A stretch of DNA of 64,000 bases, taken from the NCBI RefSeq assembly GCF_003932755.1, contig NZ_CP024202.1, positions 3,782,001-3,846,000 on the forward strand, read 5' to 3'. This document shows positions 18,009 through 27,630 of this stretch, one piece after another; position 1 is the stretch's first letter, and the number at the start of each line of letters is the position of its first letter. The position numbers were made by a program, and so were the translations under genes. The stretch is from Methylomicrobium sp. wino1. GTDB lineage: Bacteria; Pseudomonadota; Gammaproteobacteria; Methylococcales; Methylomonadaceae. The notes under the pieces are model-generated. The model saw only the letters and a list, made by a program, of their open reading frames with translations. It made no database searches and was not told the DNA's origin.

Positions 18009-19549
18009 AACACCTATCCCTAACTATCATTTTATTGAGCGCCATAACGCTCGTTGGGTGTAATTCGAACTCCCTTCAAGAACACGGGCACTCGCATGAA
18101 CCCCAATCGTTTGTGTTTACCGATTACACTGACGCGACGGAATTGTTCGTCGAATTTTCCGCGTTGATCGTGGGACAAACCTCGTCTTTTGCCGCGCATT
18201 TTTCCAATATGAGTACCTTTCGTCCAGTGGAACAGGGCGCCGTAACCGTCATTCTGAGCGGCGCTGGACAGCCGGAAGAACGCTTTTCGGTCGCACAGGC
18301 GGCAGTACCCGGTATTTTTATCCCCAAAGCCCAGCCCCGCTATGCAGGAAAAAGGCAATTAATTATCGAATTACAATCCGAGCACTTGAAGGCCAGACAC
18401 GACTTGGGCGAAATTCCCGTGTTTGCCGATTATGACAGTGCCTTGGTCGATGTCGCTGAGGAAAGTGATGGCAGCGAAATTACTTTTCTGAAAGAGCAGC
18501 AATGGAAAGTCGATTTCGCCACCGAAGTCGTCAAGCGGCAGCCGTTACAACCGTCGGTGCGGGCCTTGGCTTCGATCAAGGCTGCGGCCGGCCATGAAGC
18601 CTTGGTGTCCGCGCCGCTGAGCGGCCATGTGTTAACCAAACCCGAAGACCTGCCGAAGGTCGGCAGCCGGGTTGAAAAAGGCCGAGTTCTGGCGACGTTA
18701 GCTGCCCGCCTAAGCGGTTCAACGGATTTGCTGGAACTGGAAATGAGTGTCCAAACAGCGCGCGCTCGTTACCAATTGGCCGACAGTGAGCGGCAACGGC
18801 TACAGAAATTATTCAACGAACAAGCAGTTGCAAAACGCCGATTACTGGAAGCGGAAAGCAACGCCAAAGTCGCTCAGGCCGAACTACAGGCGGCGCAAAA
18901 ACGCTTGCGGCAGACCCGCCGACAAGCGGCCGGCGATGCGTCGGGCGTCAAGCTTTACGCCCCGATCAGTGGAATCTTGACGGCGGTCAATATCGCATCC
19001 GGCAGCTATGTCGAAGAAGGCGATGCCTTGTTCCAATTGATCGACCCGCAGACATTGTGGCTGGAAACGCGCGTGGCCGAAGCGGATTCCGGGCGCTTAG
19101 GGCCGCCCGAGCGGGTCGGTTTCAAGGTGGCCGGCATGGAAAAGTCGTTTGCCATCCAGCTGGGGGAAAACGGTCAGCTAATCGCTTACGGACAACGGGT
19201 TGACTCGGTTACGCGCACCTTACCGCTGGTATTCGAATTCGATAATGCCGAACTGAAACTGGCAGCGGGATTATTGGCCGAGGCCCGCCTCTATCATGGC
19301 GATAGCCGATTGGCGCTGGCCGTGCCGGAAACCGCGTTGATCGATGATAACGGACAAGATGTCGTGTTCGTGCATGCCAGCGGCGAGTCTTTTCAACGGC
19401 GGGTGCTGCGCCTGGGTATACGCGATCAGGGCTATGCCGAAGTGCTGAGCGGTTTGAACGACGGCGAACGTGTGGTGACGAAAGGGGCGTATCTGGTGCA
19501 TTTGGCATCCAGCTCGACCCAGCCCGCCGCTCACGGTCACGCGCATTAG
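18005..19549 (+). CDS. RND efflux periplasmic adaptor lipoprotein (CzcB/CusB-like)
   Basis: A 514-residue membrane-fusion protein. The start MKHLSLTIILLSAITLVGCN carries a lipobox (LVGC), so it is a lipoprotein. An extra N-terminal domain (about 30-140) precedes the barrel-sandwich and alpha-hairpin parts (KAAAGHEALVSAPLSGHV, a coiled coil at about 245-310, then LYAPISGILTAVNIASGSYVEEGDALFQL). Histidines are concentrated at both ends (HGHSHEP near 27-33 and HGHAH at the C-terminus), suggesting metal contact. The RND pump gene follows after 12 bases. Confidence 0.9.
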   Translation: MKHLSLTIILLSAITLVGCNSNSLQEHGHSHEPQSFVFTDYTDATELFVEFSALIVGQTSSFAAHFSNMSTFRPVEQGAVTVILSGAGQPEERFSVAQAAVPGIFIPKAQPRYAGKRQLIIELQSEHLKARHDLGEIPVFADYDSALVDVAEESDGSEITFLKEQQWKVDFATEVVKRQPLQPSVRALASIKAAAGHEALVSAPLSGHVLTKPEDLPKVGSRVEKGRVLATLAARLSGSTDLLELEMSVQTARARYQLADSERQRLQKLFNEQAVAKRRLLEAESNAKVAQAELQAAQKRLRQTRRQAAGDASGVKLYAPISGILTAVNIASGSYVEEGDALFQLIDPQTLWLETRVAEADSGRLGPPERVGFKVAGMEKSFAIQLGENGQLIAYGQRVDSVTRTLPLVFEFDNAELKLAAGLLAEARLYHGDSRLALAVPETALIDDNGQDVVFVHASGESFQRRVLRLGIRDQGYAEVLSGLNDGERVVTKGAYLVHLASSSTQPAAHGHAH

Positions 19550-19561
19550 TTGAGAAACGAC

Positions 19562-22500
19562 ATGATTGCACAGTTAATTGACTGGTCGCTGAAAAATCGT
19601 TTGTTCGTGTTGGTGGGCGCAACCTTATTATTGTTTTGGGGCGCTTACGAAACCCAGCGCATGCCGGTCGACGTGTTGCCGGATTTGACCGCGCCCACCG
19701 TCACGGTAATCAGCGAAGCTCATGGCATGGCCCCCACCGAAGTCGAGCGACTGATTACCTTTCCGATCGAAACCGCCTTGAACGGCGCCGCCGGTGTCCG
19801 CAGGGTGCGTTCGAACACCGGCATCGGCCTCGCCGTGGTCATCGTCGAGTTCGATTGGGGCACCGATATCTATCAAGCGCGGCAGATCGTGGCCGAGAAA
19901 CTGCAACTCGCACGCAGTCATCTGCCGCCCGATATCGTCGCACCGGTGATGGCGCCGATCGCTTCGGTAATGGGCGAGATTTTGTTCATCGCGCTGGAAT
20001 CAGAACAACATGATAGCTTGAGTCTTAAAACCACGGCGGATTGGGTGGTGAGACGCCGGTTACTGGCGATCTCCGGCGTCGCCGAAGTGATTCCGATCGG
20101 TGGCGACACCAAACAATATCAAGTGGAAGTGAAACCGGAACGCTTGGCCGCCTTTGGTTTGACCTTGAACGAGGTGATCGCCGCCGTGCGCGAAACTAAC
20201 AGCAATGCCTCGGCGGGGTTTTATACCGCGTCCGGACAGGAATATCTGATTCAAGGCATCGGCAGGGTTCAACGCCTGGACGATATCGGCGAAGCGGTGG
20301 TCGCACAGCGTCAGGGTCTACCTGTGCTGGTGCGCGATGTCGCCGAGATCAAAATCGGGCCGGCGCTTAAACGCGGCACCGGTTCCCATAACGGCCGTCC
20401 CACCGTGATTCTGGGCGTGCAAAAACAACCCGGCGTCAACACGCTGGCCTTAACCGAGCGATTGGACGCCGTGCTGGCCGACATTCAAAAAACCCTGCCG
20501 GAAGGTATGATCTTGGATGCCAATATTTTCAGGCAGGCCGATTTCATTGCCGTGTCGGTGCACAATCTGTTGGACGCGCTACGCGACGGCGCCATTCTGG
20601 TCGTGATCATCCTCTACGTGTTTTTGATGAGTGGACGGGCGACGCTGATCACCTTGATCGCCATTCCCATCTCGATGATCACGGCTCTGTTAGCGATAAA
20701 AGCGATGGGGGCCACCGTCAATACGATGACGTTGGGCGGTTTAGCTATCGCCCTGGGGGCGCTGGTCGACGATGCGATCATCGTGGTCGAAAATACTGTG
20801 CGGCGCATGCGCGAAAATGTCCGTTTGCCGGAAACCGAACGCATGACAACAAGCCGGCTGGTCTTCAACGCCAGCCACGAAATACTGGGCTCGATCGTCT
20901 TTGCCACGGTGATCATCATGCTGGTATTCGTGCCGTTGTTCTTCTTGAGCGGCGTGGAAGGCCTGCTATTACAACCCTTGGGCATGGCTTATATCGTCGC
21001 CATCGCCACCTCGCTGCTGGTCGCCGTGACCGTTACGCCGGTATTGAGCTATTTCTTGTTACCGACCTCCGGCGCCGTGCGCGAGGACAAGGAAGGCCGC
21101 CTGATCATTTGGTTGAAGCAACGCTACACCCCACTGCTGGAAGGATCGTTAAAACGCTGGCGTGGCATCAGCCTGTTATCCGCTACGATGCTGCTGATCG
21201 CGTTGGTCGGCTTGCTGTTGTCGGGGCGGGCGTTTTTGCCGGAGTTCAATGAAGGCAGTCTGACGATCAGCGCCGTCACGCTGCCCGGCACGTCGTTGCA
21301 GCAATCCGATCAACTGGCGCAGCGGGTCGAAGAAATCATTTTGGAGCAGCCCGAAGTCGTCGCCACCGCCAGGCGAACGGGGCGCGCCGAACTCGACCCG
21401 CATGCGCAACAGGTGTTCGCCTCGGAAATCGATGTCAGCTTGAAGATGCAGCAACGCAGCAAAGCCGAATTTCTATCCGAATTGAGAAAGGCGTTGACCG
21501 CCGTACCGGGTACCGCGATCGTGATCGGACAGCCCATTTCTCACCGCATCGATCATATGCTGTCCGGCACGCGGGCGAATATCGCTATCAAGCTGTTCGG
21601 GCAGGATCTGGCCGAGCTGCGGCGCTTGGCCGAACAGGTCAAAAAACTCACCGAACAAATCTCTGGCGCCGTGGATGTGGCGATTGACAATCCCGCCGAC
21701 GTGCCTTTTCTGGACGTCAAATTCAATCGGCAGGCGCTGGCCCGCTATGGCCTCAGCATCGGCACGGTGGCCGAAGCCATCGAAACCGCCTTTGCAGGGC
21801 GGGCTGTATCGCGGGTCATCGAAGACGTCGGCAGCTTCGATTTGGTCGTCCGCTATGGCCCGGAGGCCTTGGAAGATTTGCAAACGATACGCTCGACATT
21901 GATCATGACCCCATCCGGCGCGCAACTCCCCTTACACGCCTTGGCCGACATCCGTAAAACGCGTGGGCCCAACACCATCAGTCGGGAGAACGCGCAGCGC
22001 AAGATTGTCGTCATGGCGAACGTCGCCGAACGCGATCTGGCCGGCGTGGTGCGCGATATTCAAACCGGAATCGAGGAACAAATCCGTTTTCCCAAGGGCT
22101 ACTATGTGGAATATGGTGGTCAATTTGAAAGCGCCGAACAAGCGTCCAAGACCTTGTTCATCGTCGGATTCATCGTGATCGTCGGCATATTCTTATTGTT
22201 GTTCGTCGCGTTCCGTTCGGCGGGCGATGCCTTGCTGGTGATGTTGAATCTGCCATTGGCGTTGATTGGCGGCGTGATCGGCGTGTATTGCGCCGACGGC
22301 ATTCTGTCCGTCGCCTCCATTATCGGCTTCATTACCTTATTCGGCATCGCCACCCGTAACGGCGTCATGATGATCAGTCACATCCACCATTTGGTACTGG
22401 TTGCAGGTATAGACGACTTATCCCAAGCCGTTAAACAAGGCGCACTGGAACGCTTGTCGCCGATTCTGATGACCGCCTTGGGCACCGGTATGGCATTGAT

Positions 22501-22663
22501 CCCGTTGTCCCTAAGCGGGGGCGAACCCGGCAGTGAGATTCAAGCGCCGATGGCGCTCGTGATTTTGTTCGGCTTGCTGACCTCCACCGCTTTGAACATG
22601 CTGGTCATACCGGCTTTGTATTATCGCTTCGGTTCCATGCGCAAGGTGGTGAAAGAATTATGA
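19562..22663 (+). CDS. Heavy-metal RND efflux pump (CzcA/CusA family)
   Basis: From ATG 19562 the protein has 1033 residues (a TTG at 19550 would add four). It begins MIAQLIDWSLKNRLFVLVGA and has the two-fold RND layout: TM1, a large periplasmic porter domain, TM2-6 near 335-545, a second periplasmic loop and TM8-12 near 860-1025. The proton-relay segment in TM4 reads LGALVDDAIIVVENTVRR, with a double Asp followed by Glu, as expected for a proton-driven HME/RND pump. It differs from classic CzcA and CusA sequences at this point, so the substrate is open. It overlaps the DUF3147 gene by four bases. Confidence 0.92.
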   Translation: MIAQLIDWSLKNRLFVLVGATLLLFWGAYETQRMPVDVLPDLTAPTVTVISEAHGMAPTEVERLITFPIETALNGAAGVRRVRSNTGIGLAVVIVEFDWGTDIYQARQIVAEKLQLARSHLPPDIVAPVMAPIASVMGEILFIALESEQHDSLSLKTTADWVVRRRLLAISGVAEVIPIGGDTKQYQVEVKPERLAAFGLTLNEVIAAVRETNSNASAGFYTASGQEYLIQGIGRVQRLDDIGEAVVAQRQGLPVLVRDVAEIKIGPALKRGTGSHNGRPTVILGVQKQPGVNTLALTERLDAVLADIQKTLPEGMILDANIFRQADFIAVSVHNLLDALRDGAILVVIILYVFLMSGRATLITLIAIPISMITALLAIKAMGATVNTMTLGGLAIALGALVDDAIIVVENTVRRMRENVRLPETERMTTSRLVFNASHEILGSIVFATVIIMLVFVPLFFLSGVEGLLLQPLGMAYIVAIATSLLVAVTVTPVLSYFLLPTSGAVREDKEGRLIIWLKQRYTPLLEGSLKRWRGISLLSATMLLIALVGLLLSGRAFLPEFNEGSLTISAVTLPGTSLQQSDQLAQRVEEIILEQPEVVATARRTGRAELDPHAQQVFASEIDVSLKMQQRSKAEFLSELRKALTAVPGTAIVIGQPISHRIDHMLSGTRANIAIKLFGQDLAELRRLAEQVKKLTEQISGAVDVAIDNPADVPFLDVKFNRQALARYGLSIGTVAEAIETAFAGRAVSRVIEDVGSFDLVVRYGPEALEDLQTIRSTLIMTPSGAQLPLHALADIRKTRGPNTISRENAQRKIVVMANVAERDLAGVVRDIQTGIEEQIRFPKGYYVEYGGQFESAEQASKTLFIVGFIVIVGIFLLLFVAFRSAGDALLVMLNLPLALIGGVIGVYCADGILSVASIIGFITLFGIATRNGVMMISHIHHLVLVAGIDDLSQAVKQGALERLSPILMTALGTGMALIPLSLSGGEPGSEIQAPMALVILFGLLTSTALNMLVIPALYYRFGSMRKVVKEL

Positions 22664-23010
22664 TCTATGCCATCAGTAAAGTCATCATCACTAGCTTGAT
22701 CATAGTCGCCATATCGGAACTGTCGAAACGCAGCGCTTTTTTCGGTGCCTTGTTAGCCTCTTTGCCGTTGGTTTCGATTCTTGCGATGATGTGGCTTTAC
22801 ATCGATACGAGAGACGTTGAGAATGTTGCTGCGTTAGCCAGCAGAGTATTCTGGCTTGTCATTCCGTCATTGCTGTTTTTCATTAGCTTGCCCTTGTTAC
22901 TTAAAAAAGGGATGAATTTTTATCTGAGCATGGGCCTATCAATGCTGGCGACAGCGGCTTGTTATTTATTGATGATCAAATGTCTAGCCTGTTTCAACAT
23001 AAAGCTGTAA
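22660..23010 (+). CDS. DUF3147-family small membrane protein
   Basis: A 116-residue protein, MIYAISKVIITSLIIVAISE followed by LSKRSAFFGALLASLPLVSILAMMWLYIDT, with four hydrophobic helices. This matches DUF3147, a family of four-helix inner-membrane proteins often found at the end of metal-efflux operons; its function is not known. The ATG overlaps the pump stop (ATGA), so it belongs to the same operon. Confidence 0.75.
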   Translation: MIYAISKVIITSLIIVAISELSKRSAFFGALLASLPLVSILAMMWLYIDTRDVENVAALASRVFWLVIPSLLFFISLPLLLKKGMNFYLSMGLSMLATAACYLLMIKCLACFNIKL

Positions 23011-23234
23011 GTGATGAGGGGGTATAAATATATAGTCAAGTTTAGCTTTGAGGGAAGTAATGATCGGGAATAGATTCATCACCGATAACAAATCGAAGTA
23101 AATCCGAATGTCAGATGATCGGTTCAAGCCCGTTGGATAACAAATGCTTGAATAGCCTGATAAAATAATTGATGACAGCTTTATTCAAAAAATGAATTTA
23201 ACTTTTAATCTTTAACTATCAATTTTATGAACCA
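23011..23234. other. Intergenic region before the HupE-like gene
   Basis: About 220 AT-rich bases. No gene is visible, and no clear promoter can be assigned although one is needed for the two genes downstream. Confidence 0.4.
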
Positions 23235-23951
23235 ATGATAGCTTTTTCCGATTCTTATAAGCGTTTTTCCAAAAATATTCTCTTTTTAGTTGGCCTCTGT
23301 ATTTTCACCGTTTTTAGCTCTGAGCTCTATGCCCACGGAGTAGATGAAAATACCCGTGAGTTTCTTAAAGCTAACCAAGGGCTTGCGATTGGTCCGTTCC
23401 TATATATCGGGGCAAAACACATGGTCACCGGTTATGATCATCTTCTTTTTCTGGTGGGAGTGATTTTCTTTTTGTTCCGAACCCGGGATGTGTTGTTGTA
23501 TGCCAGTTTATTCACCTTGGGGCATAGTTTAACTTTATTGACAGGCGTACTCGCAAGTATTCAGGTCAATCCTTATTTGATCGATGCGATGATAGGTCTT
23601 TCAGTTGTTTATAAAGGTTTTGACAATCTTCAGGGGTTCAAGCATTTAATTGGTTTTCAACCCAATCCAAAAGTTGCAGTGATGATCTTTGGATTGTTTC
23701 ACGGATTTGGCCTTGCTACAAAGCTACAAGAATTTGCTTTGCCCAAAACGGATTTATGGAAAAATTTATTAGCGTTTAATATTGGCGTTGAACTGGGACA
23801 ATTTTTTGCTTTAACTTTCATATTGATTGTTCTGGATTATTGGCGAAAGAATAACAGTTTTTATACCTTTTCAACCGCGACCAATACCTTACTCATGTCC
23901 AGTGGACTGATTCTTTTTGGCTATCAAATGACAGGATATCTTTTAAAATAA
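23235..23951 (+). CDS. HupE/UreJ-like membrane protein
   Basis: A 238-residue protein with a signal-like first segment (NILFLVGLCIFTVFSSELYAHG) and about six further hydrophobic helices. HupE/UreJ features are GAKHMVTGYDHLLFLVGVIFF near 56-76 and LFTLGHSLTLLTG, whose histidines and Asp resemble the nickel/cobalt site of UreJ/HupE. FGLFHGFGLATKL provides a second His-rich helix. HupE proteins import nickel or cobalt, but relatives beside RND pumps are uncharacterised. The stop overlaps the next start by one base (TAATG). Confidence 0.75.
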   Translation: MIAFSDSYKRFSKNILFLVGLCIFTVFSSELYAHGVDENTREFLKANQGLAIGPFLYIGAKHMVTGYDHLLFLVGVIFFLFRTRDVLLYASLFTLGHSLTLLTGVLASIQVNPYLIDAMIGLSVVYKGFDNLQGFKHLIGFQPNPKVAVMIFGLFHGFGLATKLQEFALPKTDLWKNLLAFNIGVELGQFFALTFILIVLDYWRKNNSFYTFSTATNTLLMSSGLILFGYQMTGYLLK

Positions 23952-24547
23952 TGAATGAGACCCAGACACCACTCCCTTCTTCAAAATCACTCTTGTTATC
24001 CAGTTTGATTGCAACAATAATTGCGGGGTTTGTACTTGTTGCATTTATTTGGCCCGCTGAATACGGCATTGATCTGACTGGATTGGGGAAAAGGTTTGGC
24101 CTTCTAGCCTTATCTGGAAAACCCAAGACTTATCCCGTTCAGGCAATGGCAATTCCGTTACCGGCTCAAAACATGACTGATGGCGATTATCCAAAGTCTT
24201 TAGATAACCCTTCAACAGATGAAAGCAAATGGCAAAACACCGTCATGATCATGATTCCGCCCAAACAGGGCTTGGAATATAAATTTCATTTATTAAAAGA
24301 TGCGACTTTAGAATATGCCTGGGACAGTGATGGCGCAGAACTGTACTTTGATTTTCATGGCGAGCCTAAAGGCGATACAACCGGATATTTCAAAAGCTAC
24401 AAAGAAGCTACCGATCATCATGCAGAAGGACAACTATCGGCGCCATTCGAGGGCTCACACGGTTGGTACTGGGAAAATAAAACAGATCAACCCGCTATTG
24501 TGGTTCTCAATACCAAAGGTCACTACGAAATATTGGGATTGCGTTAA
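23951..24547 (+). CDS. Membrane-anchored periplasmic protein next to the HupE-like gene
   Basis: A 198-residue protein with one N-terminal membrane segment (LLLSSLIATIIAGFVLVAFIWPA, about 15-37) and a soluble remainder that should be periplasmic. Recognisable stretches are WQNTVMIMIPPKQGLEYKFHLLKDA, YAWDSDGAELYFDFHGEPKGD and FEGSHGWYWENKTDQPAIVVLNTKGHYEILG. Proteins of this type are seen beside HupE/UreJ genes and labelled transmembrane anchor proteins. The function is unknown. It is translationally linked to the HupE-like gene. Confidence 0.65.
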   Translation: MNETQTPLPSSKSLLLSSLIATIIAGFVLVAFIWPAEYGIDLTGLGKRFGLLALSGKPKTYPVQAMAIPLPAQNMTDGDYPKSLDNPSTDESKWQNTVMIMIPPKQGLEYKFHLLKDATLEYAWDSDGAELYFDFHGEPKGDTTGYFKSYKEATDHHAEGQLSAPFEGSHGWYWENKTDQPAIVVLNTKGHYEILGLR

Positions 24548-24636
24548 CTAACACGGTTAGCGGTGTTCAAATTTTCTGAAAACGACTCGTCATTGATTAA
24601 TCACCGGTATAGGATCTCAACGCATAAACATTATAA

Positions 24637-26115
24637 ACTAAAGTTTCGGAGTTCAGAAAAACACACAAGACATTGATAATTAAGGAACAAGTCGCTCTAT
24701 TCGGGTATAATATTGGAAATCTTGACAATCCAACTTAACACCCAAATAGAACGCCTATACATCGTGCCACAAAGCTTCCCGAACTGCCAACCCTGACCCG
24801 CGATGTTCTGCAGCAAAGCGGCTTATTAATGAATAACGTCTTTGCCAACCTTTGGCAGCAGGTGGGCATGAAAACGCTGTTGAGTCGAGCCGGTTTCAAG
24901 AAACGTTCAGGCGCACCGATTCATGAGGTAATGTATGCCTTAGTGCTCTGGGTCTGGTTGGCGAAAGAGTCCATTGCGATGTTTGCTCGTGACAGCGTGC
25001 AAAGCAGTCTGGGCAAGGATGTGCTGTATGACACGCTGAATCGAGAAGATTTGAATTGGCGCCGTTGCCATAGCCATATCGCGCAAAAGGCGGTACGTGC
25101 CTTGATGAGCGCCGGTCCGAAGGCTTTGGTCTTGGATGATTCGATTCAGCAACGGTTCGGCAAGAAGATGCCGGGCGTATCCAGTCACTTCGATCATACG
25201 ACGGGGCGGCATGTCATGGGGCAGCAGGTGTTGACCTTGGGTTTGAGCTGCGAAGCCGGCTTCGTGCCGTTGGATAGCGAGCTTTACATCAGCCAAACTC
25301 GTGCGCAGCCGTTGACGCAAGCTTTTCAAGATGGGTGTAGTATCGTGGCCAAGCGCTGTGCCTCGGCACAGCAACAGACTAAGCCGGAGATGGCGAAAAC
25401 CATGATACACCGTGCGTTACGGACGGGCATCGAAGCGGATTATTTACTGGCCGATGCTTGGTTTGGCAGCAAAGCGATGATTCGCCTGAGCCAAGAAGCG
25501 TCTTTAGTGGCCGTTACGCCATGAAGAAGAGTAAGCTGAAGTACCGGCTCCGCGAGTATCGCGGGGAGACCGTGATCAACCGAGACTTGGATGTCCAGGC
25601 GCTGTACCAACACGTTGTTCGGAAACACTGGCAAGCCATTGCCGGACAGCCGTACCAGGCTAAAGTCGTGGATGTTGAAATCAACCTGGCCAAACCAGAC
25701 AAACAGCCCGAACAGTGGGCACCGGTTCGACTGTTGTTTGTGCGCGGCACCGCCCGCACCGATAAAACGCAAGCCAGTAAAAAGGATTGGGCGGTGTTCC
25801 TCTGCACCGATACCGCCTTAACGGCGACACAGATACTCGAACTTTATGCGATGCGCTGGGCGATCGAAGTGTATTTCAAGGAAGCGAACAAACTGTGGCA
25901 GGTATTTCGCGCCGTGCTCAGCGGTGCGCTGGATGAATTAACAGCGGTATTGGGTGATGCGGTCACCGCACTCGTGCTGGAAACAATAGATGCACACATA
26001 CACTGCTGGTTTACGCAAGTCTTGCAACTTGACCCTAAAACCCTAAGGCTTGAGGCCTTATAGATCAATGGTATAGGGCTATTTATGGGGTTAAAATGAA
26101 CTCCGAAACTTTAGT
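24637..26115 (+). mobile_element. Decayed IS4-like insertion sequence with 19-bp terminal inverted repeats
   Basis: ACTAAAGTTTCGGAGTTCA at 24637-24655 is repeated exactly in inverted orientation at 26097-26115. Between them lies one transposase gene in two frames. I cannot see a clear target-site duplication next to the ends. The flanks are the end of the metal-efflux block on the left and the Uma2/MazEF region on the right, so the element marks a boundary. Confidence 0.85.
24829..26063 (+). pseudogene. IS4-like DDE transposase, frameshifted and internally deleted
   Basis: The first frame (24829-25524) reads MNNVFANLWQQVGMKTLLSR and includes LVLDDSIQQRFGKKMPGVSSHFDHTTGRHVMGQQVLTLG (first Asp) and YLLADAWFGSKAMIRL (second Asp). 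It stops at VAVTP. A shifted frame continues MKKSKLKYRLREYRGETV through the Glu region YAMRWAIEVYFKEA to the stop at 26063. After KEA the family normally has about 60 residues before the LW-FRA-GALDEL region; here these are directly joined (KEANKLWQVFRAVLSGALDE), so an in-frame deletion is inferred. The open frame also extends upstream of ATG 24829 (TKLPELPTLTRDVLQQSGLL) without a start codon. Transposition activity is unlikely. Confidence 0.8.
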
Positions 26116-26357
26116 GTTTTATTTGGCTAATTCGTGGGGATACCTCAGAACCCGACCCCTTTTTTCTCGAATTCGAACAAAATCCGGAATTTGCTTGAGG
26201 GATTGTTCTGGCTTATTGAGTTTGACAGGCTTATGGGCGACCCAAATGCTGCTGTATCAAGCATGTCTTGCTTTTGTCAGTAGAACGGCCAACAATAATC
26301 GGCATGTCGATATACGAATTCAAAACCCGAGCCCAATCTTCTTCCCGTTAACCGCTT

Positions 26358-26930
26358 ATGAATCAACCCGTCTATCGTCCCGCCGTTTATGAAGAGTTGT
26401 TTGATTTGCCCGATCATGTCATCGACGAGATTCTGTATGGGCAATTGATTACCCAGCCCCGTCCGGAACCCAAACACGCCCGATCAGTCTCGATTATCGG
26501 CGGCGAATTGATGGGGCCTTTCGATCAAGGCAAGGGCGGGCCGGGCGGCTGGTGGATTTTGGATGAACCGGAGCTGCATTTGGGATCAAATATTTTGGTA
26601 CCCGATCTCGCCGGCTGGCGTAAAGAGCGAATGCCGCGTTTTCCCGATACGGCTTATTTCAGTCTCGCGCCCGATTGGGTTTGTGAAGTGATATCTCCCG
26701 GTACCGCGCGCACGGACCGGGTAGTCAAAATGCCGATTTATGCGGCGGAGTCGGTGCAATGGTTGTGGCTGGTCGATCCCGATCTTCAAATATTGGAGGC
26801 ATATCGCCTACTCGACGGACATTGGCTGTTGGAGCGCACTTGGCAAAACGACGATATCGTCAATGCGCCGCCGTTCGATGCGATCAGCATGAACTTGGGG
26901 GATCTTTGGCTGCCGCAAGACTGCCCTTAA
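26358..26930 (+). CDS. Uma2-family (PD-(D/E)xK-like) endonuclease
   Basis: A 190-residue protein starting MNQPVYRPAVYEELFDLPDH. The Uma2 core is present: EILYGQLITQPRP (conserved Glu), SNILVPDLAGWRKERMP (PD motif) and DWVCEVISPGTARTDRVVKMPIYAAESVQWLWLVDP (E-x-S-P and basic residue). The family is a large group of predicted restriction-like nucleases, common in cyanobacteria and Methylococcales, with unknown biological role. Length is normal and no lesion is seen. A damaged copy lies downstream. Confidence 0.82.
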   Translation: MNQPVYRPAVYEELFDLPDHVIDEILYGQLITQPRPEPKHARSVSIIGGELMGPFDQGKGGPGGWWILDEPELHLGSNILVPDLAGWRKERMPRFPDTAYFSLAPDWVCEVISPGTARTDRVVKMPIYAAESVQWLWLVDPDLQILEAYRLLDGHWLLERTWQNDDIVNAPPFDAISMNLGDLWLPQDCP

Positions 26931-27019
26931 GGACCCTGCCTCTTTAAATGATATCAGTTGACACTCTTGCCAATACGGATAACAATGCCCGTGGTAACAA
27001 AGTTAGTACAGGATGGAGC

Positions 27020-27277
27020 ATGCGCACGCAAATCAGAAAAATAGGTAACAGCCTGGGTAACATCATTCCTGCTGGAATTATTCGTCAGTTAAATCTTGAG
27101 GAGGGGGCTGAAATCGAGGTCCAAACCGAGGGCAATCGGATTATCATCGAACCCGTAATGAAGAAGACTCGCAAGCGCCTAAAATTCAGCGAGCAGGAGC
27201 TTTTAAATGGGATGAATCCTTACCTTGCCCATGCCGATGAGTTGGCAAACATCACCGCCGCTGAATTGGGTGAGTGA
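27020..27277 (+). CDS. mazE: MazE-like antitoxin (AbrB/SpoVT fold)
   Basis: From ATG 27020 an 85-residue protein begins MRTQIRKIGNSLGNIIPAGI and shows the SpoVT-AbrB DNA-binding fold (IRQLNLEEGAEIEVQTEGNRIIIEPV). An upstream ATG at 26948 would add 24 residues without family character. The acidic C-terminal tail (NPYLAHADELANITAAELGE) is the expected toxin-binding part. It is followed, with a one-base overlap, by the MazF toxin gene. MazE neutralises MazF and represses the operon. Confidence 0.85.
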   Translation: MRTQIRKIGNSLGNIIPAGIIRQLNLEEGAEIEVQTEGNRIIIEPVMKKTRKRLKFSEQELLNGMNPYLAHADELANITAAELGE

Positions 27278-27630
27278 TGGCCGCCTATGTCCCGAAAAGA
27301 AACGACATCATCCGGCTGGATTTTGAACCGGCCAAGGGAAAAGAAATTGGTAAATATTGGCCTGCTTTGGTCTTGTCCAGCCTGGAATATAACAAGAGCA
27401 GCGGATTAGTGATTTGTTGTCCCATCAGTACGAGTATTCGGGGCGGGATCACGGAAGTCCCTGTCCGCAACCTTGACGAGCCGTCGGTCGTTGCCGCCAG
27501 CTTGATTCACACAATGTCTTGGAAGGATAGAAAGGCCAAGTTCATCACAACCGCAGAAGCAGGCGTCATGGAAGAGGTATTGATACGTTTGATTCCGTTG
27601 ATTGGAGCCGAGACATTTTTTGAAGACTAG
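27277..27630 (+). CDS. mazF: MazF-like endoribonuclease toxin
   Basis: From ATG 27277 a 117-residue protein begins MAAYVPKRNDIIRLDFEPAK. The PemK/MazF fold is evident: RNDIIRLDFEPAKGKEIGKYWPALVLSS, VICCPISTSIRGGITEV and AASLIHTMSWKDRKAKFI. MazF cuts mRNA at specific short sequences. A GTG at 27274 is an alternative start. The stop-start overlap with mazE (TGATG) indicates coupled translation. No lesion is visible. Confidence 0.88.
   Translation: MAAYVPKRNDIIRLDFEPAKGKEIGKYWPALVLSSLEYNKSSGLVICCPISTSIRGGITEVPVRNLDEPSVVAASLIHTMSWKDRKAKFITTAEAGVMEEVLIRLIPLIGAETFFED

Noticed and set aside
24548..24575. Terminator after the membrane-anchored protein (AACAC...GTGTT)
   Set aside because: The stem is only five base pairs and no T-run follows.
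26096..26392. A 98-codon ORF at the right end of the IS element
   Set aside because: It starts in the terminal inverted repeat and runs through spacer sequence into the Uma2 gene in another frame.
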